DNA of 64,000 nt from Paenibacillus rhizovicinus (GTDB lineage Bacteria > Bacillota > Bacilli > Paenibacillales > Paenibacillaceae). Every line of letters starts with the position of its first letter. Position 1 is the first letter of the stretch. Where the stretch lies: positions 372,001 through 436,000 of the forward strand of contig NZ_CP048286.1 in the NCBI RefSeq assembly GCF_010365285.1, read 5' to 3'. A model generated the notes under the pieces. That model saw nothing but the letters and a program-made list of their open reading frames with translations. It ran no database searches and had not been told where the DNA came from. The translations under genes and the position numbers were made by a program. Of the stretch, positions 8,602-17,900 are shown in pieces.

Positions 8602-8626
8602 AAATGCCGCTTTGATAGCGGCATTT
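8602..8626. other. Orphan hairpin in a divergent intergenic region
   Basis: AAATGCCGCT pairs perfectly with AGCGGCATTT over a 5-nt loop. It lies upstream of both flanking genes (VanY-like on minus, small protein on plus), so it ends neither of them. It may terminate an unannotated small RNA or be a relic of a lost gene. Confidence 0.5.
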
Positions 8627-8772
8627 AATCATACTATATTTTTATCGCCCTTGTCACCCGACGGTATTCATGCCTTGCCAGGCTCGACCCGCCTAACTCA
8701 TTATTTGCTTTGTTCCTTGCATTTGAGGTATGATTAAGCATCTAAATGATACTTATGGAGGACGACTAAATC

Positions 8773-9021
8773 GTGGCAAAAGAAAAAGCAATTTTCAGTC
8801 CGAAACAAGAATTAAAAACAGATCACGATTTTGAGATGGCGATGATGCATAAAGAACCCATCGAGGCATTCCAAGATCGTATGCGGCTTAGACCCATTAC
8901 TACGATTAAGTCTTACAATGATCATTCCGTGCGGATCATGGACGGTACAACCATCTTCCGTAACTCAAGTAAGTTCTACACGCTTAGCGAAGAAGACAGA
9001 GCGGCTTACGATTCGAAATAA
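8773..9021 (+). CDS. Small uncharacterised protein
   Basis: 82 residues from a GTG at 8773, preceded by a GGAGG 12 nt upstream. It is charged and soluble, with no signal peptide or membrane segment (starts MAKEKAIFSPKQELKTDHDF; contains RITTIK-like basic and NSSKFYTLSEEDR acidic stretches). I do not recognise the family. The clear ribosome site and a perfect terminator immediately downstream support it as a real gene. Confidence 0.7.
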   Translation: MAKEKAIFSPKQELKTDHDFEMAMMHKEPIEAFQDRMRLRPITTIKSYNDHSVRIMDGTTIFRNSSKFYTLSEEDRAAYDSK

Positions 9022-9028
9022 ATCGGTT

Positions 9029-9058
9029 AAAAAGGAGGCGGAATTCCGCCTCCTTTTT
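9029..9058. terminator. Perfect 30-bp palindromic bidirectional terminator
   Basis: Positions 9029-9058 form a perfect inverted repeat: A5, a GC-rich GGAGGCGG arm, an AATT centre, and T5 on the other side. It separates the plus-strand small gene from the minus-strand membrane-protein gene and can act in both directions. Confidence 0.93.
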
Positions 9059-9077
9059 ATATGCGCGGCAGCGGCGA

Positions 9078-9392
9078 TTAGCCTCCTGCTTCCTTCGATT
9101 TCGATCCGATCAAGTAACCGATAATCGTCGATTCGACCGGAAGCACCACGAGCGTCCACATTTCCTTCAAGCCGAAATCGGGCGAACGATATTGGTCGGG
9201 AATCAGCGTATACACCAGCGCGATGAGAAGAACGCCGAGCGTGATCGTGCCGACGATATACAGGCGCACGTTCTCGCCCGATCCGAAGAATTTGCCGAGG
9301 AAGCCGAGCTCCGCTTTGCGCTTATCATTCTCCGCGTTCGCCGCGATGATCTTGCTGGCTACCCGCGGATCCTGAATCTCGAGCTTGTTCAT
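9078..9392 (-). CDS. Small two-helix membrane protein, unknown
   Basis: 104 residues from the ATG at 9392, which overlaps the preceding gene's stop as ATGA. A cytoplasmic-type N-terminus (MNKLEIQDPRVASKIIAANA) leads to a hydrophobic segment YIVGTITLGVLLIALVYTLI and a second, WTLVVLPVESTIIGYLIGS. No family is recognised. A holin-like topology is possible, but no other phage gene is near. Tight coupling with the preceding beta-rich protein suggests that the two act together. Confidence 0.72.
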   Translation of the reverse strand: MNKLEIQDPRVASKIIAANAENDKRKAELGFLGKFFGSGENVRLYIVGTITLGVLLIALVYTLIPDQYRSPDFGLKEMWTLVVLPVESTIIGYLIGSKSKEAGG

Positions 9393-9754
9393 GCCGGACC
9401 GACCCCCTCGCCCGCGAAGAACGTGAAGGCCAGCGCCCAAGACGTCGCATCGGAATTAATGGTTACTTCGTAGCGCAACGACAATTTGCGGTTGTTCAAC
9501 ACGCCGAGTTGGATCATATCTTGATTGCCGATCGGCTTGCCCCGCGGAAAATTCACGCAGGCGATGCGGACTTCATTGTATCGGACCAGCCGGATATCCG
9601 TCATAAAATCGTCTCGTTCCGCTTCGTATTCGATGCAGAACACGAATGTCAGCGGGTCGTTCTCTTCCGACAACACGATTTCGATCGGGTTCATGCCGTA
9701 GGCAAGTACGCGGCCGTGATATACGGCTTCGAATCCGCCGGACGTTATTTTCAT
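9389..9754 (-). CDS. Uncharacterised small beta-rich protein
   Basis: 121 residues starting MKITSGGFEAVYHGRVLAYG. Alternating hydrophobic strands and a late TSWALAFTFFAGEG segment suggest an all-beta sandwich with no signal peptide or catalytic motif. It resembles proteins I remember being grouped as DUF6864, but I cannot verify that. It is the first gene of a two-gene unit, and its stop overlaps the start of the two-helix membrane protein. Confidence 0.68.
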   Translation of the reverse strand: MKITSGGFEAVYHGRVLAYGMNPIEIVLSEENDPLTFVFCIEYEAERDDFMTDIRLVRYNEVRIACVNFPRGKPIGNQDMIQLGVLNNRKLSLRYEVTINSDATSWALAFTFFAGEGVGPA

Positions 9755-9845
9755 CGTTATCCCTCCGCGACGTTAGGTCATCGAACAAGCTCATCATTAC
9801 AGTGTACGAGCAGGTCCGCGCGTTCATGTCTATCGGAGCATGCGA

Positions 9846-9874
9846 AAACGGCAGCCATTTGCCGGCTGCCGTTT
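9846..9874. terminator. Terminator hairpin
   Basis: AAACGGCAGCC pairs with GGCTGCCGTTT, an 11-bp stem. It ends 10 bases from the stop of the small membrane-protein gene on the minus strand; on the plus strand CATCTTTTTC follows. Confidence 0.78.
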
Positions 9875-9883
9875 CATCTTTTT

Positions 9884-10090
9884 CTATTTCCGCTTCTCAT
9901 TCTTCCACCCGGCCAACCCAAAGACAACAAGTGGCAAAATAACGGACAGGCCTCGAAAAAATCCCTGCCAGTCCAATCCATGAGGTTCCCCGACGGGTCC
10001 CGTTTGCGGACGTAAAGGCAGAAGCAATACAATTATTTGTCCGATCAGTAAGACAATGGCGCCGACCAAAACGATTTGATACCTCTTCAT
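9884..10090 (-). CDS. Small membrane protein, unknown
   Basis: 68 residues from the ATG at 10090, chosen because the hydrophobic start MKRYQIVLVGAIVLLIGQII follows it directly. A second hydrophobic segment, FFRGLSVILPLVVFGLAGW, ends in a basic tail (KNEKRK). Both helices span the membrane, with the loop between them containing PLRPQTGPVGEPHGLDWQ. The ribosome site is weak (AAGGGG at 10 nt). No family is recognised. Confidence 0.6.
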   Translation of the reverse strand: MKRYQIVLVGAIVLLIGQIIVLLLPLRPQTGPVGEPHGLDWQGFFRGLSVILPLVVFGLAGWKNEKRK

Positions 10091-10234
10091 TCCCCGGCTG
10101 CCCCTTTCGCTTTCAGACTGTGTTGATGCCCAGCCGATGTCCGTCATAGCAAACCGTAAAACCAGCCCCATCACACAACCAACATTATCATATCAAGGGA
10201 ATATCCGCCTATACGTCTTGGGATACAGAAGCTG

Positions 10235-10559
10235 CATTCTACTGCCTCAAGTTTCCCTTTGCCGACTTGGTACAACGAATTGATTAACCTTCTCATCGGC
10301 AAATGGATAAGGAGAAAGATCCCGTTCGCGAACATCACGATTTATTCATTTCGGTTTCAAGCGAACTCAGATAGAAGTGAACGCTGGATGCGCTGGATTG
10401 CAAGATTTCTTGGCGGACCGTCCTTACGCCGGATTGGTTCATGAGGAGATTCAGAATATCCATCGGGACGATGACAACCAGCAGTGCAATGATTATTTTC
10501 GGAAAAATAGTAAATCTGCGCCCTGGTAAACGTAAACCAAGCCGGGAAATAACCGTCAT
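10235..10559 (-). pseudogene. Remnant of a YesM-type sensor histidine kinase
   Basis: The minus strand opens with MTVISRLGLRLPGRRFTIFPKI and continues with ALLVVIVPMDILNLLMNQ and SSASSVHFYLSSLETEMNK, the typical cytoplasmic start, first membrane helix and first extracellular helix of Paenibacillus YesM kinases. It then hits a stop at 10335. From 10335 in a different frame comes MFANGIFLLIHLPMRRLINS followed by LYQVGKGKLEA, which matches the second membrane helix plus HAMP start of the same family. The roughly 250-residue sensor domain between them and the whole HisKA-like/ATPase part are missing. This is an internally deleted, truncated and frameshifted relic; the family call is from memory of YesM sequences. 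Confidence 0.72.
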
Positions 10560-10614
10560 ATCCGAATCTCCTGTTCGCTATTCTAGTTATTGGCTAGTAC
10601 GACGACCTAAAAAT

Positions 10615-10645
10615 AACGGGATCGCCCGGTGAGAGCAATCCCGTT
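10615..10645 (-). terminator. Intrinsic terminator of the hydrolase operon
   Basis: AACGGGAT pairs with ATCCCGTT across a GC-rich loop. On the minus strand the stem is followed by ATTTTTAGG. It lies about 145 bases downstream of the alpha/beta hydrolase stop. Confidence 0.7.
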
Positions 10646-10789
10646 TATCTGAAAAATACCATACCATGATTACTTCCAATTCCCGTAAACCTATCGATTC
10701 GATTTAACTGCTCAGAGAGAATATAGCATAGCTTTAACCGCCGCTTCTAGTGAACAAATTAAACTTTAACGATCCGAATTGCAGTTCCC

Positions 10790-11605
10790 TTATGATTGAT
10801 GCATGAGGAAATCCTTCACCGCGTTAAAATAACCGTCGATATCGTCGTAATGGACACCATGACCGCATTGTTCGAACACGGCCAGCTTGGTATTGGGCCG
10901 GCTTGCTGCCATCCTTCTCGCTTGTTCGGTATCGAGGATGAAGCTCTTCCCGCCGTGAATCAGCAGGATCGGGCAGCTCGACCCCAACCAGTCTTCCCAC
11001 CAGACGCCATTGGATTGGGGAACGGATACTTGCAGCCACTTCAGATCCGTACGAAATCCCCAACCGCGTTCATCCTCCATCACGCTTTCGGCAAAATAAT
11101 CGATAGCCCGGAGCCCGACGTCTGCAAGCGATTGTCTAAGCTCCCTTAGAGAAGCCGATCGATACGGAAGCTTGCTTGCAAAGGAGAAATCAGCCTTGAT
11201 TTCAGCGCCGATATCCTCCACGATAACGGCTTTCGCCAGTTCGGGATAACGGGCCGCGAATTGATACGCATTCAACCCGCCCAAGGAATGCCCCAGAATC
11301 GTAACGGGTTGTCCCCCAAGCTCCGATCGAATCAGATTCGCAATATCTTCCACGTAGTTGTTCCTGGCATATTCATTCCCCGGCGGATGCTCGCTCCAAC
11401 CGTGCCCGCGTTGATCCAGAGCAATTACTCGCCAATCGTTGAAGCGCACGGCAAGCTCCGAGAATGATCTCGCATTCGCCATATACCCGTGCAGCATGAC
11501 GAGCACTCGCTGGCTATCGCCGCCATAATCAACATAAGAGAGCCGCACATCCCCAGAGTGAAAATACTTCCTGATCGCTGAGCCCTTATAACCCGAATTC
11601 GTCAT
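10790..11605 (-). CDS. Alpha/beta hydrolase
   Basis: 271 residues with the fold's order of motifs: oxyanion-hole HGYMANARSF near residue 39, GHGWSEHP, nucleophile elbow GHSLGG near 105-110, and the C-terminal catalytic His in EQCGHGVHYDD near 245-255. An LLIHGGKSFIL strand before it supplies the acid region. It is cytoplasmic, with no signal peptide. Its start lies 20 bp inside the MFS transporter gene, so it is translationally coupled to it. The substrate may be an ester or lactone moved by the transporter (inference). Confidence 0.88.
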   Translation of the reverse strand: MTNSGYKGSAIRKYFHSGDVRLSYVDYGGDSQRVLVMLHGYMANARSFSELAVRFNDWRVIALDQRGHGWSEHPPGNEYARNNYVEDIANLIRSELGGQPVTILGHSLGGLNAYQFAARYPELAKAVIVEDIGAEIKADFSFASKLPYRSASLRELRQSLADVGLRAIDYFAESVMEDERGWGFRTDLKWLQVSVPQSNGVWWEDWLGSSCPILLIHGGKSFILDTEQARRMAASRPNTKLAVFEQCGHGVHYDDIDGYFNAVKDFLMHQS

Positions 11606-12866
11606 CGACTTCTGCTCCTTTTCCCTTCATTCTGCTTGCTCCTGATACCGCCTCAACCTGTTTTCGTTGTTGGCGCCCGTACCAACCGGCCAGCGCAGCG
11701 GCTATCGCCATGAAGACTGCACTGGACGCCACGCCGAATTGCAGCCCGAATCGTTCCACCCATACGCCGCCGATAATCGGGCCAATAATCTGCCCCGAGG
11801 CAAAAAAGGCAGTAGCCAAGCTAAGGCTGGTCGCATAGGCATGATCGGGCACATGTCTGCGAAGAAGCGCAGTGATCATCAGCGGCGGGGTAATAAAAGA
11901 AACCAGGCCGATAATGGCCGCGCCCAATGCCGTAACAACCAGATTATTGCTCGTTACGCCACTCACTCCGAGCGTCCCTAAAGTTATTCCGATCGCAAGC
12001 GTATATCCGCTTGGCCAGCGGTCGATCGCTCTGCCTCCGATCCAACCATTAAACAAACCGGCGAGCCCGATCGCGGACCAAATGAAGCCGACATCGAGAG
12101 ACGGAATGCCTTTGCTCACCAAGTAAGGAATCAAATACGTGAAGTAGATAATATAGCCCCAGCCAAAGAAGAAATAGGATCCGATTAAGAACAAGAGCTT
12201 CTTCGGGTTTAATAGAAGACGGTAGACATTCACATGCTCCTGATCCCGTGATACGGATTCCGCCGGCGAAAGCGTTCTTCCAGATCGCTGCCTTCCATGC
12301 ACCCACTCGAAACCGCATGCCGCAACGATGCCGAATGCGCCCATTGCAGCCCAAGCATACCTCCACCCTCGTAAGTAAGAAGGGTCTATGGCAAGCGGAG
12401 CAATTAATCCCGTTAACAGAATGCCCGCGGAGCCGCCCAGCCAGATTAAGCCGGATGCCGCACCGCGTTCCTTCGGTCGAACGGCTTCCATCGCAATAGA
12501 CAGAACCAGCACCGTCGCGAACGCCGAGAACAATCCGATTGCGAAGCGCCATAACGCGAGTTGAATAACCTGCTGGCTGAAAGCCGAACCGATCATCGCC
12601 AGTCCGAGCAGCAGACATGACCATCGATTGAACATGGGCTTGCGTCCCGGAAACCGGGCGATCAGCGGAGGAAGACTGAGCGTTCCGATCAAATACCCGA
12701 TAAAATTAACCGTGCCCAGCATGCCCAATTGACTGTAGCTCCCCCCGATATCCCTTTGAATGCCGGGCAAGAATATACCGTAAGAAAGCCGTGAAAAACC
12801 GAGAATAACAACGAATAATAGCGATGCCCATAACGTGATCCAGCTCAATGCCGATTTTGTGCTCAT
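11586..12866 (-). CDS. MFS transporter, YbfB/YjiJ-like
   Basis: 426 residues with about 12 membrane helices. The start (SRLSYGIFLPGIQRDIGGSY) and loop 2-3 (PPLIARFPGRKP) match the YbfB/YjiJ group of the major facilitator superfamily. The central loop (HGRQRSGRTLSPAESVS) divides the two six-helix halves. It is the first gene of a two-gene operon with the hydrolase and is divergent from a LysR regulator. The substrate cannot be read from sequence. Confidence 0.87.
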   Translation of the reverse strand: MSTKSALSWITLWASLLFVVILGFSRLSYGIFLPGIQRDIGGSYSQLGMLGTVNFIGYLIGTLSLPPLIARFPGRKPMFNRWSCLLLGLAMIGSAFSQQVIQLALWRFAIGLFSAFATVLVLSIAMEAVRPKERGAASGLIWLGGSAGILLTGLIAPLAIDPSYLRGWRYAWAAMGAFGIVAACGFEWVHGRQRSGRTLSPAESVSRDQEHVNVYRLLLNPKKLLFLIGSYFFFGWGYIIYFTYLIPYLVSKGIPSLDVGFIWSAIGLAGLFNGWIGGRAIDRWPSGYTLAIGITLGTLGVSGVTSNNLVVTALGAAIIGLVSFITPPLMITALLRRHVPDHAYATSLSLATAFFASGQIIGPIIGGVWVERFGLQFGVASSAVFMAIAAALAGWYGRQQRKQVEAVSGASRMKGKGAEVDDEFGL

Positions 12867-12940
12867 AGCTCATTTTCCTCAATCCAAGATTTGATGCTTT
12901 AAGTGTACAATTGCAGGATTGTTTTGTAAAATTGAACTAT

Positions 12941-12957
12941 ATGAATAAATGATTCAT
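12941..12957. promoter_or_regulatory. Dyad in the LysR/MFS divergent promoter
   Basis: ATGAAT-AAATG-ATTCAT is a perfect 6-bp dyad midway between the divergent MFS and LysR starts. LysR regulators bind interrupted dyads in exactly such divergent regions, so this is the best operator candidate. It does not exactly fit T-N11-A. Confidence 0.5.
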
Positions 12958-12986
12958 AAATTCCGAATTAATTGGCGGGGATATCG

Positions 12987-13862
12987 ATGGATCTACGAGC
13001 CTTAAAAACCTTTGAAGCCTGCGTACGTCTGGGTCATTTTCAGAAAGCCGCCGAGGAACTTCAATATGCTCCCTCTACGGTAACGCTTCAAATTCAGCGC
13101 CTCGAAGCCGATCTAGGCGTTTCTTTATTCGTGCGAGACGGCAAACGCGCGATCGTGTCCGAAGCCGGCCGATGGCTTCATCATGAAGCTTCAGCGCTGC
13201 TGAACGCTGTCGGATCCATTAGGCAGACCGTCTCGGATATTGCTGCAGGGGACGGCGGAACCGTCCGCTTCGCCGCCATCGAGCCCATTGCGAGCCAGAG
13301 ACTTGCGTCCGTCGTAGCCGACTTTTGCACGAATCGCCCGAAAGTTCAATTAGCCATGGAAGTGAGCGGGAGCAAATCGATCGCGGAGAGGGTTCGGGCC
13401 GGGGAATTGGATTTTGGCATATGCTCCACTCCATCGCCTGCGCTCATGCTGCAATTCGAACCGCTGGCGGAAGAGCGATTAGGCGTGATGATGAGCGTGG
13501 ACCATCCGTTGGCGAATCATATGGAGATTACGGCGGGCGACCTGGCGGGGTTAACGATTTTGGTCAAGGAACCCGCTTGCGTCTATCGCGAGTTATGGGA
13601 GCAAACGTCGTCGCAAATCGGCATGCATGCGTTCTCCCGCCATGAGGTCGGAAGTATTCACGTCATTCAGCAAATGGTCAAAGCCGCAAGCAGCGTAGGA
13701 ATCGTACCGTTTTACGGAGGTCTGGAGCTCGAAGGATCGCTGGTCATCAAACCGTTCGCCGATCGGAATCCTACCATTTCGTTAGGCATCGTATACAAAG
13801 ATAAAGATTTCCTGGGCAAAGCTTCGTTACTGTTAATGGACGCCATCAAGTCCATTCTTTAG
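12987..13862 (+). CDS. LysR family transcriptional regulator
   Basis: 291 residues from the ATG at 12987 (a TTG five codons upstream is also open but lacks family support). The N-terminal winged helix MDLRALKTFEACVRLGHFQK with AAEELQYAPSTVTLQIQRLE is canonical. The periplasmic-binding-like effector domain begins near residue 90. It probably controls the divergent MFS-hydrolase operon, with the effector being its substrate (inference from arrangement). Confidence 0.92.
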   Translation: MDLRALKTFEACVRLGHFQKAAEELQYAPSTVTLQIQRLEADLGVSLFVRDGKRAIVSEAGRWLHHEASALLNAVGSIRQTVSDIAAGDGGTVRFAAIEPIASQRLASVVADFCTNRPKVQLAMEVSGSKSIAERVRAGELDFGICSTPSPALMLQFEPLAEERLGVMMSVDHPLANHMEITAGDLAGLTILVKEPACVYRELWEQTSSQIGMHAFSRHEVGSIHVIQQMVKAASSVGIVPFYGGLELEGSLVIKPFADRNPTISLGIVYKDKDFLGKASLLLMDAIKSIL

Positions 13863-13910
13863 GCCTTTAGGCCATTAATTGCAACTATATTTTCAAACCA
13901 TTGCACAGCA

Positions 13911-13943
13911 AAAAGAAGCCGTTAGATACGAACGGCTTCTTTT
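13911..13943. terminator. Bidirectional terminator
   Basis: AAAAGAAGCCGTT pairs perfectly with AACGGCTTCTTTT over a 7-nt loop, between the convergent LysR and squalene/phytoene-synthase-like genes. Confidence 0.9.
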
Positions 13944-13964
13944 GTTTACTTGCATGCAACCCAA

Positions 13965-14789
13965 TTAACCGGTCACGCGACTCACGATTTTGAGAACCGT
14001 ATCCCGTGTCAGTTTGCTGCCGCCGACGGAAATGAGTTTAACCGTGGCATGAGCCAGCGCTAGCGGCACCTTGCAGAACTTCAACGCCGGACCGTCCTTC
14101 AGGTCTGCGACATAAGAGTCGGCCACTTCCAAATTACGGCGGGTATACTGCTGCATCTCCTTAAAGCCCCAGCCATCAGGGAAGAAGTCCACGCCGCGTT
14201 TCATATCCTCGTTGCGATTGCGAAGAATATTAACGGCCTGCAAGCCTCTTCCGAAAGCAACGGCTTTCGTTAAGTCGGATTCCGTGCCGTCGTACCAAAG
14301 CCAAAGTTCGGAGAGCATCTCGCCGACCATACCGGCCACGCTATACGTATAACGATCCAGATCCTCTTCCGTGTGGATATTCCAGCCGCTCTGTACCCAG
14401 TCGGACATTTGCAAAGCCATCTTCGCGATGTACCGATTCACGATCGTCCGCGCGGTGGAAGGACAAAGCGCCACCCACTCGTCAAGACGCATCGTAACTG
14501 CCGGTAATGCCGTCCGGTAGGGGGATAATACGTTTTGTATGCTTTCAATGATTTCCGTGCTTTGGAAGGCATCGTGAATGCCGAGCAATAGCTGCACTTT
14601 TAACTCGTCGTTGAGTTCTTCGTGATCCTCTATTTCATCGATGGCCCGCATGCACAGATAGGCAGCCGATACGGCTTCCTTCAACCCTGATTCCAAACTG
14701 CTTATCGGAATATAAAAAGTGCGGCTCGTTTGTTTCAACATCGTCATTGCATCAATTAGGACGTCGTTATTAATGCGTAACCCCTCCAA
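13965..14789 (-). CDS. Squalene/phytoene synthase-family protein, YisP-like
   Basis: 274 residues, all-helical isoprenoid-synthase family. The first aspartate-rich motif is present (CMRAIDEIEDHEE near residues 47-59). The second reads QAVNILRNRNEDMKRGVDFF (near 184-203), with Asn where synthases have the first Asp of DxxED. A weakened second motif is a feature I recall for Bacillus YisP, which removes diphosphate from farnesyl diphosphate and influences biofilm formation, rather than joining two prenyl chains. No carotenoid or hopanoid genes are near, which also favours a solitary YisP-like role. The exact reaction is inference. Confidence 0.8.
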   Translation of the reverse strand: MEGLRINNDVLIDAMTMLKQTSRTFYIPISSLESGLKEAVSAAYLCMRAIDEIEDHEELNDELKVQLLLGIHDAFQSTEIIESIQNVLSPYRTALPAVTMRLDEWVALCPSTARTIVNRYIAKMALQMSDWVQSGWNIHTEEDLDRYTYSVAGMVGEMLSELWLWYDGTESDLTKAVAFGRGLQAVNILRNRNEDMKRGVDFFPDGWGFKEMQQYTRRNLEVADSYVADLKDGPALKFCKVPLALAHATVKLISVGGSKLTRDTVLKIVSRVTG

Positions 14790-14935
14790 ATAGCATAAGC
14801 GTAGCTGTTTTATACCATGATACCATACAATATTATTAGCAATCCAATATGAACATTGTATTTATTTAAACCGAAAAGTTCAATCATCCGGCCCGTTCGA
14901 AATTATGTCAATATTTTCGATGGCAATAAAGCAAC

Positions 14936-14965
14936 AACCGCCCGCCGTGCGTACGGCGAGCGGTT
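14936..14965. terminator. Terminator of the GH16 gene
   Basis: AACCGC-CGCCG pairs with CGGCG-GCGGTT around a 6-nt loop, about 35 bases downstream of the glucanase stop (minus strand). The minus strand continues GTTGCTTTATTG; TTTTCTT follows on the plus strand. Confidence 0.72.
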
Positions 14966-14997
14966 TTCTTACTCAGGTATGCATGCTGCGCTAACCA

Positions 14998-17900
14998 TTA
15001 ACCATTCTTGAATTCCAGCTTGCCATTCTTGATGGTGATTACCCTCGGCTTGCCTGAATTGTTCCACAACTGCTGAGTGGTAACCGAGTAGCTGCCATCC
15101 TTCGTGACGATCGTAACGGTCTTGCCGATTTTCTTGAACAGGCTGACGTCGATCGTCACCTTCGCCGAAGCGGTATTGCCGCCGGAAAGGTCGATGACGA
15201 TCGTGTTCCCCGAGTTGATCAAGATGTCCTGCACCACCGACTTGTCGCTCAGATCCAGTATCGTAGTGCCGCTCTGCACCGTGAAGTGTACCGGAACGCC
15301 GCTGATGTTCACGATGTCCGCCGGTGCCGCCGGTGCCCGATTGACCGTGACCGTGTAGCTCTTGACCGTGCCGTCCTGAGCCGTGACAGTGACGGTGATC
15401 ACGTTCGCCCCTACGGCCAGCGCATGAGCGCCGTCTCCAGTCACCGCTGCATTGGCGTCGTTAGGCGCCGCGGCGATCAGGATGGAATCGGCAGCGTTGG
15501 CCACATCTGCCGAGTATGCGGTGCTCGCCGGGTCAAAGACTGGCGTCAATGCTGCCGCATCGACAGTCAAACTCTTCAGCGTCGCATCATTAGAGAGCTG
15601 CTGCTGCGATCCCTCCAACAGCAATTGTCCCATGCCCACGCCTTTTGCGCCGGACGCGATACCGTCGAAGTATGCCAAGTATCCTCTGGCGCCGGCAGCC
15701 GAATCGTTGACTACCAAGGCGATATTATACGCATCGCCTGCAGCGACCGTATCGCCGTCCACCCCAAGGTACGCCCAATTGATCGCGATTTCGTAGGTAG
15801 TCGTGCCCGCCGCGGCATCCCGGACGATCGCGGTCGTTGCAGAGGAAGCCGGTATCGCGCTGTTCGCGCCCGTTAACGAACCGTCCGCGCCCCAGTTCCA
15901 TTGCGTGATGCTCGCATCGCCGCTGTTCAATGCGAAGCCCAATTCACGATATCCGGCAGGCCCTCTCAGCGCAACCTGCATACCGTCGCCCATCCATATA
16001 TTACCGCCGCTATTGGTTTGATTGAATGACGGCGTGTCGACCGTAACGCCAAGATACAAGTTCTGGTTATCCCAGGCCAGTTTCCCGGTCGCAGTAACGG
16101 CCGGATCCATGCCGGAAGCAGTACCTTTATTCAGATCGATCGGTTTGGCATTTGCCCATGCCGCGTCGTTCAACAGTCCGTCAACCGTCACCGGCGGATT
16201 ATTCGTCGTGGCGTTCACAACGCCAAGCGTCGTGCTGGCCGTGCCGATTCCGGTTCCTTGCACGGTGGTATCGGTGTACGAAGCGGTATACTTCGTGCTC
16301 ACCTCCGTCGTTGAAGGCGTGACGTCATAATAGAACTTAACCGGCGTCCCTGCGTTAACCGTGTAGGGCTGCGTATTTCCCAGGAAAGTCAATTCACCGG
16401 ACTGCGGATTGCCCGAAGCGGCCACATTGGTTAGCGTCGCCGCAACCTGCCATTTCGATGCGGACTTGTCATATTCCGTGCTCAAGTCGAGTTTGACGTA
16501 GTCCGTAAGGTTGAATCGTTGATCCGGCGGAATTTGAATATGCTTCGGTTGATTGTAAACCTTCACGTAGTCCACCAGCATTTGCGCGCCATCGAATCCT
16601 TGAGGCAGCACCCCCGCCCAGCTCGCGCCTTCGACCGACAGGATGATGTTCGTCGGATTCTGGCAGATGCCGGGCGTATTTCCGCTTCCGTCCTTGGTGT
16701 TGCGGTCTATGCGGGCGACTTCCACGTCATCCACGTAGTAAATGTACTCATACGGCGACCAATCCATCGCGAAGGTATGGAAATTGCCGTCGTACACGCT
16801 CGGATAGTTCGTCGTGATGCCCATCGACTTGTGATCCGATCCATATCCGTCCCAGTGAATGGCGCTGTCGATATCGCCGATATCGTTGCGGATCGATTCT
16901 ACGATATCGTTCTCGGTGCCGTCAACGCCTTGGTCTCCCACGTTCAGCACGACCGAAGCGTACTTCCAGAAGGCTCCCCAGGTTCCGGATACGACCGGGA
17001 ACTTGATCCGAGACTCGTAATAGCCGTAATCGTTGATCGAATCGTCTTTCTGCGTGACCGCGCCCGTGTCTATGAAGTTGGCTTGATCCGATGCGGATAA
17101 GCCGGAATAGTAAGCCGTGCCGCCGTTCGGATCTTTCTCGATATGAATGGCCAAATTGCCGCTGCCATCGACCGATACCTCGTTAGGCAGCCATACGCTG
17201 CGGCCCTGTCGGGGCTGCGTCGGCGATACGGTCCACTTGCTCGTATCGACGCTCGTTCCGTTAAAATCGTCGTTGAATACCAAGGCGTCTTCCCCGAACG
17301 GGGCGATCGTGCTGCCCGTCGGCGCGAAGGTGATCGTCTCGACAAGGTTATCGCCGTCCACTGCGGTCGTCGCGCCTGTCACGGTCGTCCCGTTAATAGC
17401 CGGAACGCCGGTTATGTTCGCCGGGTTAATGCCGTCGTAAGTAGACGAGGCAATCATCGGCGCAAGCGTGACTTTGGCGGTATAGACCGTGTTCTTGTCG
17501 AAAGTCGAAGTGATTTCCGGGCTCCATTCGATGGTTGTAGAGGAAGTATGGGACGAATCCGGATATTTATACCGGCCGATCGGATACTTGCCTGCCACCG
17601 GTACCGGGATATGCAAGAAATTCGCTGCCGGCATCACGTTCTTATTGCCGGTGTCGCTCGGATGATGAATGGCGTTGACGGTCGAATTCGCGACATTCAA
17701 TTTGTAATTGCCATCCGTATTCAAGGTCGCCCAGTTATCGAGCGTGTAATTCGGATCGGAATAGACAGCCGCATTGCCGCCCAACAATACCGGGTGGCCG
17801 CCGTTCGACGACAGCGTGTTCGTGAACACAAGCGATTCCGCTGCGCCGGGCAGTCTATTATAAAGCGAGATGGTGTTGCCGTCGGCCACGATCCGGTAAT

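Noticed and set aside
9078..10090. Prophage lysis module (holin-like small membrane proteins)
   Set aside because: No endolysin, structural or integrase genes nearby; each gene has ordinary terminators.
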